A stretch of DNA of 64,000 nucleotides, taken from assembly GCF_004145405.1 (NCBI RefSeq), contig NZ_SELQ01000002.1, positions 1 through 64,000 on the forward strand. The letters are read 5' to 3'. The DNA is from Salipiger sp. IMCC34102 (lineage in GTDB: Bacteria > Pseudomonadota > Alphaproteobacteria > Rhodobacterales > Rhodobacteraceae). Below the pieces are notes generated by a model that saw nothing but the letters and a program-made list of their open reading frames with translations, did no database searches and was not told the DNA's origin. Made by a program: the position numbers and the translations under genes. This document shows positions 45,901 through 54,403 of the stretch, piece after piece (position 1 is the first letter of the stretch; the number at the start of each line of letters is the position of its first letter).

Positions 45901-46331
45901 TGCAGCAAACCGAAGCCAAGGCGCGAGAGGCTTTCGACGGTGACGTGCGGCTGACCTATCACCTCGCCCCGCCGGTCCTGACCAAGACCGGCCCCGACGG
46001 GCGGCCCCGGAAGAAGGCGGTCGGCGGCTGGATGGGACGGGCGTTTCCCGTGCTCGCGCGTCTGAAGGGGTTGCGTGGCACGCTGTTCGACCCCTTCGGT
46101 CGGACCGCGGAGCGGCGGATGGAACGCGCGCTGATCGCGCAATACGAGGCGGACCTGTCAGCGCTGGGCGACGACGAGGCCCGGGCGGAAGCCGTGGCAT
46201 TGGCCCGCCTGCCGCTGGACATCCGCGGCTTCGGCCCCGTCAAGGAGGCCAACGCCGCGGCGGCCGAGAAACGGCGGGAGGTGCTTCTCGCAGCCCTGAA
46301 CGACGGGGGCACGCGTCTCGCGGCCGAGTAG
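42927..46331 (+). CDS. Fused indolepyruvate ferredoxin oxidoreductase (IorA-IorB type)
   Basis: A 1134-residue thiamine-diphosphate enzyme that decarboxylates aryl pyruvates (or branched 2-oxo acids) to acyl-CoA, reducing ferredoxin. The N-terminal half is the pyrimidine-binding/IorA part (GTQALVRLMLMQRARDERAG, YVTGYRGSPLGAVDQQM). The middle has the ThDP site (GAGMGCHYMVQW-like IGCHYMVQWMDRDTVGFTQM) and a [4Fe-4S] region NTDVCEGCGDCGVQSNC with a further CNKDFSCLKGFCPS. The C-terminal half is the gamma/IorB part (ITGVGGTGVVTIGAVLAMAA) plus a DUF6537-like tail. The second of two ATGs (42927) has the better spacing from TGGAGG. The fusion is the form common in aerobic proteobacteria. Confidence 0.9.
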   Translation: MSRQDISLQDRFDLDKRHVLLNGTQALVRLMLMQRARDERAGLNTAGYVTGYRGSPLGAVDQQMARAGKHLADAQVTFQPGLNEDLAATALWGSQQAELRGEGRYDGVFGLWYGKGPGVDRSGDVMRHANMAGTSAHGGVIMAMGDDHTGESSTTLHQSDFAMVDAYMPVVSPAGVQEVLDYGLYAWALSRYAGVWVGLKTMKDTIEVTSVVDGDPHRLDFVTPDLPLPEEGLNIRLVDTPVAQEARMIDHKRFAAEAFSRANRMDRRKWGRAGARIGLVAAGKNYLDLVHALSLLGIDEDKVQALGLTTYKVGQVWPLDMASFHEFAQDLDLVIVVEEKRKLIEVQVKEALFDDTATRVYGWHKGDEHSQGRREEIFPTRYALDPLGIAERLGVIFIEEGCADDGVHAGLKALSEARRADNLPELAARLPYFCAGCPHNTSTKVPDGSRAYAGIGCHYMVQWMDRDTVGFTQMGGEGANWVGEAPFSTRDHVFQNLGDGTYNHSGVQAIRFALMAGTNVTYKILYNDAVAMTGGQTNDGDLQADQIVRELLAMGVRDVRVVYDEKEDVDATRFPTGVPLSERAELPRVQDELSKVKGVSALVYIQTCAAEKRRRRKRGQFPDPDRRVFINTDVCEGCGDCGVQSNCVAVVPVETELGRKRAIDQSACNKDFSCLKGFCPSFVTVEGATLKKTATASVEVGDLPMPDLPAIRGTHNVVITGVGGTGVVTIGAVLAMAAHLDGKGAGMMEMAGLAQKGGAVHIHCRLAERPEDISAIRVATGECDALIGGDLVVSAGAKTLGLMKTGRTKGVVNAHEIVTGDFTRNTEFRLPVEDLKLSLERRLKDGLALMDATDLAKATMGDSLYSNMMVFGAVWQMGGIPVALDAIRQAIELNGTAVERNLRAFDLGRWAVLHPEEAARVAAPRVVSLPKSLNERIAFRERHLVDYQNDRLARRYRALVDRFTDADMREAVALGYHKLLAYKDEYEVARLLQQTEAKAREAFDGDVRLTYHLAPPVLTKTGPDGRPRKKAVGGWMGRAFPVLARLKGLRGTLFDPFGRTAERRMERALIAQYEADLSALGDDEARAEAVALARLPLDIRGFGPVKEANAAAAEKRREVLLAALNDGGTRLAAE

Positions 46332-46393
46332 AGCGTCACGCCGCCGTCACATCGGTCTGCGAAGCATCCGGCATTCCGCGCAGGAGGCCCCGG

Positions 46394-47371
46394 ATGGACC
46401 GCGAGGTCGTGAAACGCCTGTCCTATGCCCACTCGACGCCGCACCGCGGTGGGCGGGCGATGATCCGTCTGATCGAAAACGCGACGGGCCGCATCGGGCT
46501 GATCCGGCGCGGGCGGGACTACGCGCGCGCCAAGACCGAAGGCAGCGACATGTGGTCCGCGATCACCGCCCGTTACGGGTTGTCGCTGGATCTGGCTTCC
46601 GGGACCCTGTCGAACATTCCCGCGCAGGGGCCGGTCATCGTCGTCGCGAACCATCCGTACGGGATCCTCGACGGGTTGATGATGGGCCGGATCCTCGCGG
46701 CCGGGCGGGCCGGAGAGGTCCGCATCATGGCCAGTCATATCTTCTGTGACGCGCCCGACCTGCGCGACGTCATCCTGCCCATCGACTTTTCCGAAACGCC
46801 AAGTGCGGTGCGGGCCAATCTGCAGACCCGGGCGGCCGCGATCGATCAGCTGGGCAGAGGCGGCGTAATAGGCATATTCCCGGGCGGCACGGTCTCGACC
46901 GCGCCACGCCCGTTCGGAACACCGATGGATCCCACCTGGCGCAACTTCACCGCCAAGATGATCGCCCGGAGCGATGCCACCGTGGTCCCGATCTACTTCG
47001 ACGGGGCGAACAGCCGATTGTTCCAGATCGCCAGCCATATCCATTACAACCTGCGCGTGGGTCTGCTGATCCGCGAATTCCGCACGCGGATCGACCGTCC
47101 GGTCCGCGTCTGCATCGGCGATCCGATCCCCAATGCGGCCTTTCACCGGTTTGCCGGCGATGCGAAAGGGTGCATGGATTTCCTGCGCAAAGCGACCTAT
47201 GACCTGAGTCCGGGGCCCGTCGACGCATTCGCGCTGGGCCACGAGTTCGAGGCTAAGTACAAGGGTCGCGCAGATGGCGGTGGGGATTTTCGACAGCGGG
47301 TTGGGCGGGCTGACAATCCATCGGGCGATTGCGGACCGGATGCCCGATCTTCCCTTGGTGTACCTTGGTGA
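46394..47371 (+). CDS. Lysophospholipid acyltransferase family protein (PlsC/OlsA-like)
   Basis: A 325-residue predicted membrane-associated acyltransferase. The catalytic block is [20 protein letters not shown], a variant of HX4D, and the acceptor block is [35 protein letters not shown] and RVCIGDPI also fit the family. Such enzymes acylate lysophospholipids or lyso-ornithine lipids; which one is not clear. The ribosome site AGGAGG is 6 bases before the ATG. The last 34 codons overlap the murI gene and look like an out-of-frame reading of it. Homologues probably end near [10 protein letters not shown], so either the overlap is real or an indel removed the original stop. Confidence 0.78.
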   Translation: MDREVVKRLSYAHSTPHRGGRAMIRLIENATGRIGLIRRGRDYARAKTEGSDMWSAITARYGLSLDLASGTLSNIPAQGPVIVVANHPYGILDGLMMGRILAAGRAGEVRIMASHIFCDAPDLRDVILPIDFSETPSAVRANLQTRAAAIDQLGRGGVIGIFPGGTVSTAPRPFGTPMDPTWRNFTAKMIARSDATVVPIYFDGANSRLFQIASHIHYNLRVGLLIREFRTRIDRPVRVCIGDPIPNAAFHRFAGDAKGCMDFLRKATYDLSPGPVDAFALGHEFEAKYKGRADGGGDFRQRVGRADNPSGDCGPDARSSLGVPW

Positions 47372-48086
47372 CAGTGCCAACGCGCCCTACGGCGTGCGCA
47401 AGGCCGACGATATCTACGACCTGACGACCGCCGCCACGCAAAGGCTCTTCGACGAAGGCTGCGATCTGGTGATCCTGGCCTGCAACACCGCCTCCGCCGC
47501 GGCACTTCGGCGGATGCAGGAAGGCTGGGTGCCCAAGGGCAAGCGCGTTCTCGGCGTCTTCGTGCCGCTGATCGAGGCGCTGACCGAACGGCAGTGGGGC
47601 GACAACTCCCCCCCGCGCGAAGTCGCGGTAAAGCACGTGGCGCTCTTCGCGACACCGGCGACCGTCTCCACCCGGGCGTTCCAGCGCGAACTGGCGTTTC
47701 GCGCGATCGGCGTCGATGTCGAGGCGCAGGCCTGCGGCGGTGTCGTCGATGCCATCGAGGAGGGCGATTTCGTCCTGGCCGAGGCGCTGGTGCGCAGCCA
47801 TGTCGATGCGCTCAAGCGCAAGATGCCAAGCCCCGATGCGGCGATGCTGGGCTGCACCCATTATCCCCTGTTGGCGGAGGCGTTCCAGGATGCGCTGGGT
47901 CCCGACGTGCAGGTCTTCAGCCAGGCCAACCTGGTGGCCGCAAGCCTCGCCGATTACCTGGAGCGACGACCCGAGATGCGCGGCAACGGCACCGAAAGCC
48001 GGTTCCTGACCACCGGCGATCCCAAGCGCGTGTCGGACCGCGCCATGCAGTTCCTGGGCCGGTCCATCACGTTCGAACCGGCCTGA
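47274..48086 (+). CDS. murI: Glutamate racemase
   Basis: MurI makes D-glutamate for the peptidoglycan stem peptide. The 270 residues contain [28 protein letters not shown], and the two catalytic cysteines in [13 protein letters not shown] and [14 protein letters not shown], with the paired acid/base residues nearby. The start ATG at 47274 follows AAGGG. It lies within the 3' end of the acyltransferase frame, so the two are likely coupled in translation. Confidence 0.95.
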   Translation: MAVGIFDSGLGGLTIHRAIADRMPDLPLVYLGDSANAPYGVRKADDIYDLTTAATQRLFDEGCDLVILACNTASAAALRRMQEGWVPKGKRVLGVFVPLIEALTERQWGDNSPPREVAVKHVALFATPATVSTRAFQRELAFRAIGVDVEAQACGGVVDAIEEGDFVLAEALVRSHVDALKRKMPSPDAAMLGCTHYPLLAEAFQDALGPDVQVFSQANLVAASLADYLERRPEMRGNGTESRFLTTGDPKRVSDRAMQFLGRSITFEPA

Positions 48087-48148
48087 CCGCCGCAGTCTTG
48101 CCCGGGCCGGGTCTTGTTCCTAACTGTCATCCCGAAGGGGACACCATC

Positions 48149-49177
48149 ATGAGCTACAATGTCGCGATCCTCGGCGCCTCCGGCTACACCGGTGCGGAGC
48201 TTGTGCGCCTCATTGCAACCCATCCCTCGATGCGGATCGTGGGACTGTCCGGCAACTCCAAGGCCGGCATGGCCATGGCGGAGGTCTTTCCGCACTTGCG
48301 TCACCTTGACCTGCCGCGCCTGACCACCATCGAGGAGATGGACCTCGGTGGTGTCGATCTGGTGTTCTGCGCCTTGCCGCATGCAACCAGCCAGGCGGTC
48401 ATCAAGGATCTGCCGGAGCACGTGAAGATCGTCGACCTTTCGGCCGATTTTCGACTTCGCGATGGGGACGCCTACGAAAAATGGTACGGCAAGCCCCACG
48501 CGGCGCCCGAGCTGCAGCAAACCGCCGTCTACGGGCTGACCGAGTTCTACCGCGAGGAGATCCGCACCGCCCGGCTGGTCGCTGGCACCGGCTGCAATGC
48601 CGCCACGGGGCAATACGCGCTACGCCCGTTGATCGAAGCGGGGGTGATCGACCTCGACCGGATCGTGATCGACCTCAAGGCCGCCGTGTCGGGGGCGGGG
48701 CGGTCGCTGAAGGAAAACCTGCTGCACGCAGAGCTTTCGGAAGGGCTGCACGCCTATGCCGCCGGCGGCACGCACCGGCATCTGGGGGAGTTCGACCAGG
48801 AATTCTCGGCCCTCGCCGGGCGTCCGGTCCAGGTGCAGTTCACGCCGCACTTGATCCCCGCCAACCGCGGCATCCTCGCCACGGTCTACGTCGATGGCGA
48901 TGCGCAGGCGATCCACGACACGCTGGCGCAGGCCTACAAGCTGGAGCCCTTCATCGAGGTCCTGCCGATGGGACAGCACCCGTCGATCAAGCACGTCCGG
49001 GCCAGCAACTTCTGCCATATCGGCGTCGTGGCGGACCGGGTGGCGGGGCGTGCCATGGTCATCGCCACGCTCGACAACCTGACCAAGGGATCGAGCGGGC
49101 AGGCGGTGCAGAACGCCAACCTGATGCTGGGACTTCTGGAAACCGAAGGGCTGATGATGGCCCCGGTCTTCCCGTGA
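48149..49177 (+). CDS. argC: N-acetyl-gamma-glutamyl-phosphate reductase
   Basis: ArgC reduces N-acetylglutamyl phosphate to the semialdehyde in arginine synthesis. The 342 residues show the NADP site [20 protein letters not shown] and the family blocks [61 protein letters not shown] and [17 protein letters not shown]. The catalytic Cys lies in [19 protein letters not shown]; the common proteobacterial form is PGCYPT. This GCN-type motif resembles that of archaeal and Thermus LysY/ArgC proteins. The pathway assignment rests on the family, since no other arg gene is adjacent. The stop overlaps the ccmE start. Confidence 0.88.
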   Translation: MSYNVAILGASGYTGAELVRLIATHPSMRIVGLSGNSKAGMAMAEVFPHLRHLDLPRLTTIEEMDLGGVDLVFCALPHATSQAVIKDLPEHVKIVDLSADFRLRDGDAYEKWYGKPHAAPELQQTAVYGLTEFYREEIRTARLVAGTGCNAATGQYALRPLIEAGVIDLDRIVIDLKAAVSGAGRSLKENLLHAELSEGLHAYAAGGTHRHLGEFDQEFSALAGRPVQVQFTPHLIPANRGILATVYVDGDAQAIHDTLAQAYKLEPFIEVLPMGQHPSIKHVRASNFCHIGVVADRVAGRAMVIATLDNLTKGSSGQAVQNANLMLGLLETEGLMMAPVFP

Positions 49178-49632
49178 AGGGGCTCAAGAAGAAGCGTCGC
49201 GTCCAGATCATGGCGCTTTCGGGCGTCTGCGTCGCGGCCGTGCTGGCCCTTCTGGCGTTCCTGCCGGACGAATCGTTCCAGTTCTTCCGCGCGCCGTCCG
49301 AGATCGCGGCCGATCCCCCGCGCGAGACCGAGTTGTTCCGCATCGGCGGGCTGGTGGAGAACGGGTCGCTGAACCGTGGGCAGGGCATGCAGGTCAGCTT
49401 CAACGTGACGGACGGCGGCGCCTCGATTCCGGTGGTCTACAGCGGCATCCTCCCCGACCTCTTCGAGGAAGGCCAAGGCATGGTCGGGCAGGGCCGTTAC
49501 GTCAACGGCACCTTCGAGGCCATTGAAATCCTTGCCAAACACGACGAGACCTACATGCCCAAGGAGGTGATCGACGCGCTCAAGGCGCAAGGCACCTATG
49601 AGGCACCGGACGCTGCGGTCGCCACCAATTAA
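49174..49632 (+). CDS. ccmE: Cytochrome c maturation haem chaperone CcmE
   Basis: CcmE is the periplasmic haem chaperone of cytochrome c maturation system I. It takes haem from CcmABCD and gives it to CcmF/H. The 152 residues have an N-terminal membrane anchor (about 10-30, [20 protein letters not shown]) and an OB-fold. The covalent haem ligand His123 is in [12 protein letters not shown], with Tyr127 following. The GTG start at 49174 overlaps the argC stop. The rest of the C-terminal tail is short and polar. Confidence 0.96.
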   Translation: MKGLKKKRRVQIMALSGVCVAAVLALLAFLPDESFQFFRAPSEIAADPPRETELFRIGGLVENGSLNRGQGMQVSFNVTDGGASIPVVYSGILPDLFEEGQGMVGQGRYVNGTFEAIEILAKHDETYMPKEVIDALKAQGTYEAPDAAVATN

Positions 49633-49677
49633 CCCTCCCTCCGTGATGTTTTCCCCGGCTTTGAGGGAGACATCAGC

Positions 49678-50289
49678 ATGCAGACTGTCAGGCAGATCGC
49701 CGCCGAGATCGTGGGGCGCGAAGGCGGCTACGTGGACGACCCCGACGACCCGGGCGGGGCGACCAACCACGGGGTGACGATCCACACGATGCGGCGCCTG
49801 GGGCTGGATCTCGACGGCGATGGCGATGTGGACCGGGCCGATGTGCGGCGTCTGACCCGCGCCCAGGCCGAGGACATCTTCATCCGCCATTACTTCGAAG
49901 CGCCACGGATCGGACTGCTGCCGGAGGCGTTGCAGCCCACAGTCTTCGACATGTACGTAAACGCGGGCAATCAGGCGGTGAAGATCCTGCAGACCCTGCT
50001 GACCCAGATGCGGATCGAATGCGCCGTCGACGGGGTGATCGGCCCGCAGACGCAAGCGGCCGCAGCGCAGGGGTTCGCCGCCGCCGCCGAGCACCTGGTC
50101 GATGCCTACGGGATCGCGCGTCGGAACTACTACTACGCACTTGCCGACCGCCGTCCCGCCAGCCGCAAGTACGCGCGGCGCCGGGACGGCGGCAAGGGCG
50201 GCTGGATCGTGCGCGCCGAAAGCTTCATGGCGCAGCGCTTCCACTATTCGCAAGCACAACACCGCGAGAGGGTTCGGGCATGGGATTGA
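49678..50289 (+). CDS. Holin-associated N-acetylmuramidase (GH108) endolysin
   Basis: A 203-residue lytic enzyme predicted to cut the glycan backbone of peptidoglycan. The N-terminal GH108 domain shows IVGREGGYVDDPDDPGGATN, with the catalytic Glu15 and the HGVT pattern. An insert DLDGDGDVDRADV resembles a calcium-binding EF-hand loop. The second half (VFDMYVNAGNQAVKILQTLL, VDGVIGPQTQAAA) matches the PG_binding_3 region normally paired with GH108. No signal peptide is visible, so export should depend on the holin encoded immediately downstream. It overlaps the holin start by 10 bases. Confidence 0.88.
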   Translation: MQTVRQIAAEIVGREGGYVDDPDDPGGATNHGVTIHTMRRLGLDLDGDGDVDRADVRRLTRAQAEDIFIRHYFEAPRIGLLPEALQPTVFDMYVNAGNQAVKILQTLLTQMRIECAVDGVIGPQTQAAAAQGFAAAAEHLVDAYGIARRNYYYALADRRPASRKYARRRDGGKGGWIVRAESFMAQRFHYSQAQHRERVRAWD

Positions 50290-50825
50290 TCCAAGGCATC
50301 ACGAAACTGCTGTTTGGCGACGGGCGCAACGTCGTGGCGGAGACGGTCGAGGTCTTCCGCGAAAGCGCCGAAAAGGGGGCGCAGCGCAACGCGGAGGCGC
50401 GCATGGCGGCGATGGAGCAGTTCGCGGCGGAGTTCGCGCACGCCAGGCGGTCCGGCTTCGACCGGTTCGTCGATGCGCTCAACCGCTTGCCGCGGCCGAT
50501 GCTGGCGCTGGGGACGATCGGGCTGTTCGTTTCGGCCATGGCGAACCCGGCGTGGTTCGCGGACCGGATGCTGGGGGTGGCCCTGATCCCTGAGCCGCTG
50601 TGGTGGTTGATGGGGGCCATCGTCAGCTTCTACTTCGGCGCGCGCTACCAGGCGAAGGGGCAGGAATTCCAGCGCTCGGTTGCTCAGACGCTGGTGCTGG
50701 GCGAGGCGATCCGCAAGCCCGCCCGCGAGGACGACCACGGTCCGGAAGCGATCCTGAAAGGGCCGACCCCTTACCCCGACAACGCCGCGCTGGCGGAATG
50801 GTGGAGCCTGCGTCATGCAGCATGA
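50280..50825 (+). CDS. Holin family protein (3-TM type)
   Basis: A 181-residue protein with an amphipathic N-terminal helix (MGLIQGITKLLFGDGRNVVA), a helical stretch with alternating charges, and two or three membrane segments (about 80-98, 98-115 and 118-138: LALGTIGLFVSAMANPAWFA, GVALIPEPLWWLMGAIVSFY). The C-terminal tail is polar. Such proteins are annotated as holins because they accompany GH108 endolysins; they form pores that let the muramidase reach the wall. Both neighbours overlap it, so endolysin, holin and the small protein are one expression unit. Confidence 0.78.
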   Translation: MGLIQGITKLLFGDGRNVVAETVEVFRESAEKGAQRNAEARMAAMEQFAAEFAHARRSGFDRFVDALNRLPRPMLALGTIGLFVSAMANPAWFADRMLGVALIPEPLWWLMGAIVSFYFGARYQAKGQEFQRSVAQTLVLGEAIRKPAREDDHGPEAILKGPTPYPDNAALAEWWSLRHAA

Positions 50826-51018
50826 CCGGTTGGGGGCGATCGAGCGGCGTCTGATCGACCTCGAGACCAGCAACGCCGTCAACGCGGTGCACCAGGTCAA
50901 CGTGGGCGAGCGGTTGTCCTCCATCGAGGATACGCTGAAATGGCTGGTCCGGCTGGTGGTGGGCGGTATGATCCTGGCGGTGATCTCCGTCACGCTGGAA
51001 GGGCATATCCCGCTTTGA
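50815..51018 (+). CDS. Small coiled-coil/membrane protein of the lysis-like cassette
   Basis: A 67-residue protein: a charged N-terminal helix with heptad pattern (RLGAIERRLIDLETSNAVNA, VGERLSSIEDTLKWLVRLVV) followed by one membrane segment (VVGGMILAVISVTL). The shape recalls XhlA-type phage-lysis proteins, which assist holin-endolysin lysis. There is no direct evidence of function beyond its 11-base overlap with the holin gene. Confidence 0.55.
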   Translation: MQHDRLGAIERRLIDLETSNAVNAVHQVNVGERLSSIEDTLKWLVRLVVGGMILAVISVTLEGHIPL

Positions 51019-51093
51019 GATCGGCGTTTTCGTCGCGGTCACGGTGCGGCGATCGGGCTGGGCGCGGTCCCCTTGATGGGGTAACAGGGCGCC

Positions 51094-53061
51094 ATGTTGA
51101 TCGAACTCGCGCATTTCGCCCTCATCCTCGCCTTCGCCGTGTCGATTGCCCAGACCGTCGTGCCGATGGTGGGCGCGCAGAAGGGCTGGCGGGGATGGAT
51201 GACCTTTGCGGAGCCGGCCGCGACGAGCCAGCTGATCCTTGTCGGCTTTGCCTTTCTGGTGCTGACGCGGGCCTTCGTGATGTCCGATTTCTCGGTCGAA
51301 CTGGTCTATGCCAACAGCCACACCGCCAAGCCCCTGATCTACAAGATCAGCGGCGTCTGGGGGAACCACGAAGGCTCCATGCTGCTGTGGGTGCTGATCC
51401 TGGCGCTTTTCGGGGCCTCGGCCGCCTGGTTCGGCGGCAACCTGCCCGCGCCGCTCAAGGCACGGGTCCTGGCGGTGCAGGCCAGCATTTCGGTCGCCTT
51501 CTACGCCTTCATCCTTTTCACCTCGAATCCCTTCGCGCGTCTGGCCAATCCGCCCCTCGACGGGCGCGATCTGAACCCGCTGCTGCAGGATCCCGGGCTC
51601 GCGTTCCACCCGCCGTTCCTCTACCTCGGCTACGTGGGGCTGAGCATGACGTTCAGCTTCGCCGTGGCCGCCCTGATCGAGGGACGCGTCGATGCCGCCT
51701 GGGGTCGCTGGGTCCGGCCCTGGACGCTGGCAGCCTGGATGTTCCTGACCGTCGGCATCGCCCTCGGCTCGTGGTGGGCCTACTACGAGCTTGGCTGGGG
51801 CGGCTTCTGGTTCTGGGACCCGGTGGAGAACGCGAGCTTCATGCCCTGGCTCATCGCCGCGGCACTGCTTCATTCGGCCATCGTCGTGGAAAAGCGCGAG
51901 ACGCTGAAAAGCTGGACGATCCTGCTGGCGATCCTGGCCTTCGGGTTCTCGCTTCTGGGGACGTTCATCGTCCGCTCGGGCGTGCTGACCAGCGTGCACG
52001 CCTTCGCCAACGACCCCGAACGGGGGGTGTTCATCCTGATGATCCTGGGCGTGTTCCTGGGCGGGTCGCTCACGCTCTACGCCGCCCGTGCGGGCACCAT
52101 GCAGGCGCAGGGCGTCTTCGGCACGGTCAGTCGCGAGAGCGCGCTCGTGCTCAACAACATCCTGCTGGCCGTCAGCGCCTTCGTGGTCTTCATCGGCACG
52201 CTCTGGCCGCTGGTGGCCGAGATGCTGTTCGACCGGACGCTTTCGGTCGGGCCCCCGTTCTTCGATGCGGCCTTCACGCCCTTCATGGTGGCGCTTGCGA
52301 TCGTCCTGCCGCTGGGCAGCCTGCTGGCCTGGAAGCGCGGGACGCTGACGCGGGCACGGGGGCCGCTGACCGGGCTTGTCGCCCTGTCCGTCGCGGCCGC
52401 GCTGCTGGCCTACGCGGTCCATTCGGGCCGTTCGCTGGTGGGGCCGGCGGGCGTGGCGCTGGGGGTCTGGGTCGTGGGCGGCGCGCTGCTGGACCTGTGG
52501 CTTCGCTCTGGCCGCGGAAGCGTTACCGACCGCCTGCGTCGCATGGCCCGCCTGCCGCGCGGCGACTGGGGCAAGACGGTCGCCCATCTTGGCATGGGGG
52601 TCACGATCTTCGGTATCGCCGCCATGACCGCCTGGGACGTGGAGGATATCCGCGTCGTCGACATAGGCGAGACCTACGAGGTCGCGCCCTACACGGTCAC
52701 CCTCGACAGCGTCGAGACGGTGCAGGGGCCGAACTACCGCTCGACCTTCGCCACGCTGGCAATCCGGCGCGGGCAGGGGACGCCCTTCACCCTGACGCCC
52801 GAGAAACGCTTCTACCCGGTGGCGCAGATGCCCACGACCGAGGCCGCGATCCGCAACGGCATCCTGCGCGACCTCTACGTCGTGATCGGCGACCCGCAGG
52901 AGGCGGGGGGCTACGCGGTACGGGTCTACATCAAGCCCTTCGCCAACTGGATCTGGGGCGGCGCGATCCTGATGGCGCTCGGCGGTTTGATCTCTCTCAC
53001 CGACCGGCGGTTGCGGATCGCCGTTGGCGCGCGTCGCGCAGCACCGGTGGCCGCGGAATGA
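51094..53061 (+). CDS. ccmF: Cytochrome c haem lyase subunit CcmF
   Basis: CcmF takes haem from CcmE and, with CcmH, attaches it to CXXCH sites of apocytochromes in the periplasm. The 655-residue protein has many membrane helices. The haem-handling WWD region is GWGGFWFWDPVENASFMPWL. Other conserved parts are WGNHEGSMLLWVLILALFGA, LNPLLQDPGLAFHPPFLYLG and SVHAFANDPERGVFIL. It follows the lysis-like cassette after 75 bases and overlaps ccmH by 4 bases. ccmABCDG are not in this window. Confidence 0.97.
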   Translation: MLIELAHFALILAFAVSIAQTVVPMVGAQKGWRGWMTFAEPAATSQLILVGFAFLVLTRAFVMSDFSVELVYANSHTAKPLIYKISGVWGNHEGSMLLWVLILALFGASAAWFGGNLPAPLKARVLAVQASISVAFYAFILFTSNPFARLANPPLDGRDLNPLLQDPGLAFHPPFLYLGYVGLSMTFSFAVAALIEGRVDAAWGRWVRPWTLAAWMFLTVGIALGSWWAYYELGWGGFWFWDPVENASFMPWLIAAALLHSAIVVEKRETLKSWTILLAILAFGFSLLGTFIVRSGVLTSVHAFANDPERGVFILMILGVFLGGSLTLYAARAGTMQAQGVFGTVSRESALVLNNILLAVSAFVVFIGTLWPLVAEMLFDRTLSVGPPFFDAAFTPFMVALAIVLPLGSLLAWKRGTLTRARGPLTGLVALSVAAALLAYAVHSGRSLVGPAGVALGVWVVGGALLDLWLRSGRGSVTDRLRRMARLPRGDWGKTVAHLGMGVTIFGIAAMTAWDVEDIRVVDIGETYEVAPYTVTLDSVETVQGPNYRSTFATLAIRRGQGTPFTLTPEKRFYPVAQMPTTEAAIRNGILRDLYVVIGDPQEAGGYAVRVYIKPFANWIWGGAILMALGGLISLTDRRLRIAVGARRAAPVAAE

Positions 53062-53498
53062 GGTGGCTGGCGCTCGTCCTGTGCCTGCTGGCAGCGCCGC
53101 TTCACGCGGTCGAACCAGGGGAGATGCTGGACGATCCCGCGCTCGAGGCGCGAGCCCGCGCGCTGTCTCAAGGGCTCCGCTGCCCCGTCTGCCAGAACGA
53201 AAGTATCGACGAATCGAACGCCCCCATCAGCCGCGAGCTGCGCGTGCTCCTGCGGGAGCGGCTGGTGGCCGGGGATACCGATGCCGAGGCGCGCGCCTTC
53301 CTCGTCGCCCGCTTCGGAGAGTTCATCCTTCTCGAGCCGGACAGATCCGGCAGCAACCTGATCCTCTGGGGGGCGGCCCCCGCCTTGCTGCTGCTGGCGC
53401 TCGGGGTCGGCTGGGTGGCCATTCGCCGCCGCGCCGAACCGGAGGCGGCCCTGACCGAGGACGAAGAGGCCGAGTTGGAGCGGATCCTGCGGTCCTGA
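53058..53498 (+). CDS. ccmH: Cytochrome c maturation protein CcmH (CycL type)
   Basis: A thiol oxidoreductase of 146 residues that keeps apocytochrome CXXCH cysteines reduced for haem attachment. It has a signal peptide (LALVLCLLAAPLHA), the active site GLRCPVCQNESI with Cys42 and Cys45, and a single membrane anchor (about 104-121, LILWGAAPALLLLALGVGWV). It corresponds to the N-terminal domain of the E. coli fused CcmH; the TPR domain (CcmI) is not adjacent. It starts at the ATG overlapping the ccmF stop (ATGA). Confidence 0.94.
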   Translation: MRWLALVLCLLAAPLHAVEPGEMLDDPALEARARALSQGLRCPVCQNESIDESNAPISRELRVLLRERLVAGDTDAEARAFLVARFGEFILLEPDRSGSNLILWGAAPALLLLALGVGWVAIRRRAEPEAALTEDEEAELERILRS

Positions 53499-53565
53499 CG
53501 CGTGGTTTCGCTTTCGCGAGGGGCAGGCGGCGATAGAGTGGCCGCGCAACCCCTTAGGAGCGCCC

Positions 53566-54339
53566 ATGCCGTATGAGACCCTGACCGTCGACATCCGCGA
53601 CGGTATCGTCGCCATCTCGATGAACCGTCCCGAAAAGATGAACGCCCTCAATACCCGGATGCGGGCCGAGATCACGCAAGCCGTCGCTGACGCCCCGAAC
53701 CACGGGCGGGTCGTGGTGCTGACGGGGACGGGCCGCGCCTTCTGCTCGGGCCAGGACCTCGACCTCAAGGAGGGCGCCAAGCTCGATCTGGAAGCGACCT
53801 TGCGGGATGAATACGTGCCGATGCTGCGCGCGATCGTGGACTGTCCGCTGCCGACGATCTGCGCGGTCAACGGTCCGGCGGCCGGGGCGGGGGCGAACCT
53901 GGCCCTGTGCGCGGACGTGGTCATCGCAAGCGACGAGGCTTACTTCGTCCAGGCCTTCGCCCGGATCGGCCTCATTCCCGACGCGGGCGGAACCTGGTTC
54001 CTGCCGCGGCAGATCGGCCTGGCCCGGGCGATGGGTGCGGCCCTTTTCACCGACAAGATCACTGCGACACAGGCGGTCGAATGGGGCCTGATCTACGAGG
54101 CCGCCCCGGCGGAGTCGTTCGATACCCATTGGCGGGCCCGCGCGGCGCAACTGGCCCAGGGTCCGACCCAGACCTACCGCCATATCAAGCAGGCCTTGCG
54201 GGCGAGCTTCGGCAACGATCTGGACGCCCAACTCGCGCTGGAGGCCGAGTTGCAGGGCAAATGCGGCCAGACCCGCGATTTCCGCGAAGGTGTCTCTGCC
54301 TTCGTCGAAAAACGGGCGCCGCGGTTCGAAGGACGCTAG
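53566..54339 (+). CDS. Enoyl-CoA hydratase/isomerase family protein (PaaG-like)
   Basis: A 257-residue crotonase-fold enzyme. The oxyanion-hole regions are GRAFCSGQDLDLKEGAKLD and AVNGPAAGAGANLALCADVV. ARIGLIPDAGGTWFLPRQIG places an Asp in the position used by PaaG-like isomerases instead of the Glu of true enoyl-CoA hydratases. This points to an isomerase role such as ring 1,2-epoxyphenylacetyl-CoA isomerisation, but no other paa genes are near. I keep the call at family level. It is separated by 67 bases from ccmH. Confidence 0.85.
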   Translation: MPYETLTVDIRDGIVAISMNRPEKMNALNTRMRAEITQAVADAPNHGRVVVLTGTGRAFCSGQDLDLKEGAKLDLEATLRDEYVPMLRAIVDCPLPTICAVNGPAAGAGANLALCADVVIASDEAYFVQAFARIGLIPDAGGTWFLPRQIGLARAMGAALFTDKITATQAVEWGLIYEAAPAESFDTHWRARAAQLAQGPTQTYRHIKQALRASFGNDLDAQLALEAELQGKCGQTRDFREGVSAFVEKRAPRFEGR

Positions 54340-54403
54340 GGCAAGCGGAACAAGCCCCAAGCTGTCGTGTTGCTATGGGTGAATTCAAGACAGGAGCCAT
54401 TCC

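Noticed and set aside
42882-46142. Minus-strand frame of over 1000 codons across the indolepyruvate oxidoreductase gene
   Set aside because: It is the complement of a well-conserved gene and has His/Arg/Gly-rich sequence typical of antisense frames in GC-rich DNA, with no family features.
50940-53057. Long plus-strand frame leading into ccmH
   Set aside because: It overlaps ccmF in another frame. The ccmH part begins at a good ATG with a signal peptide at 53058.
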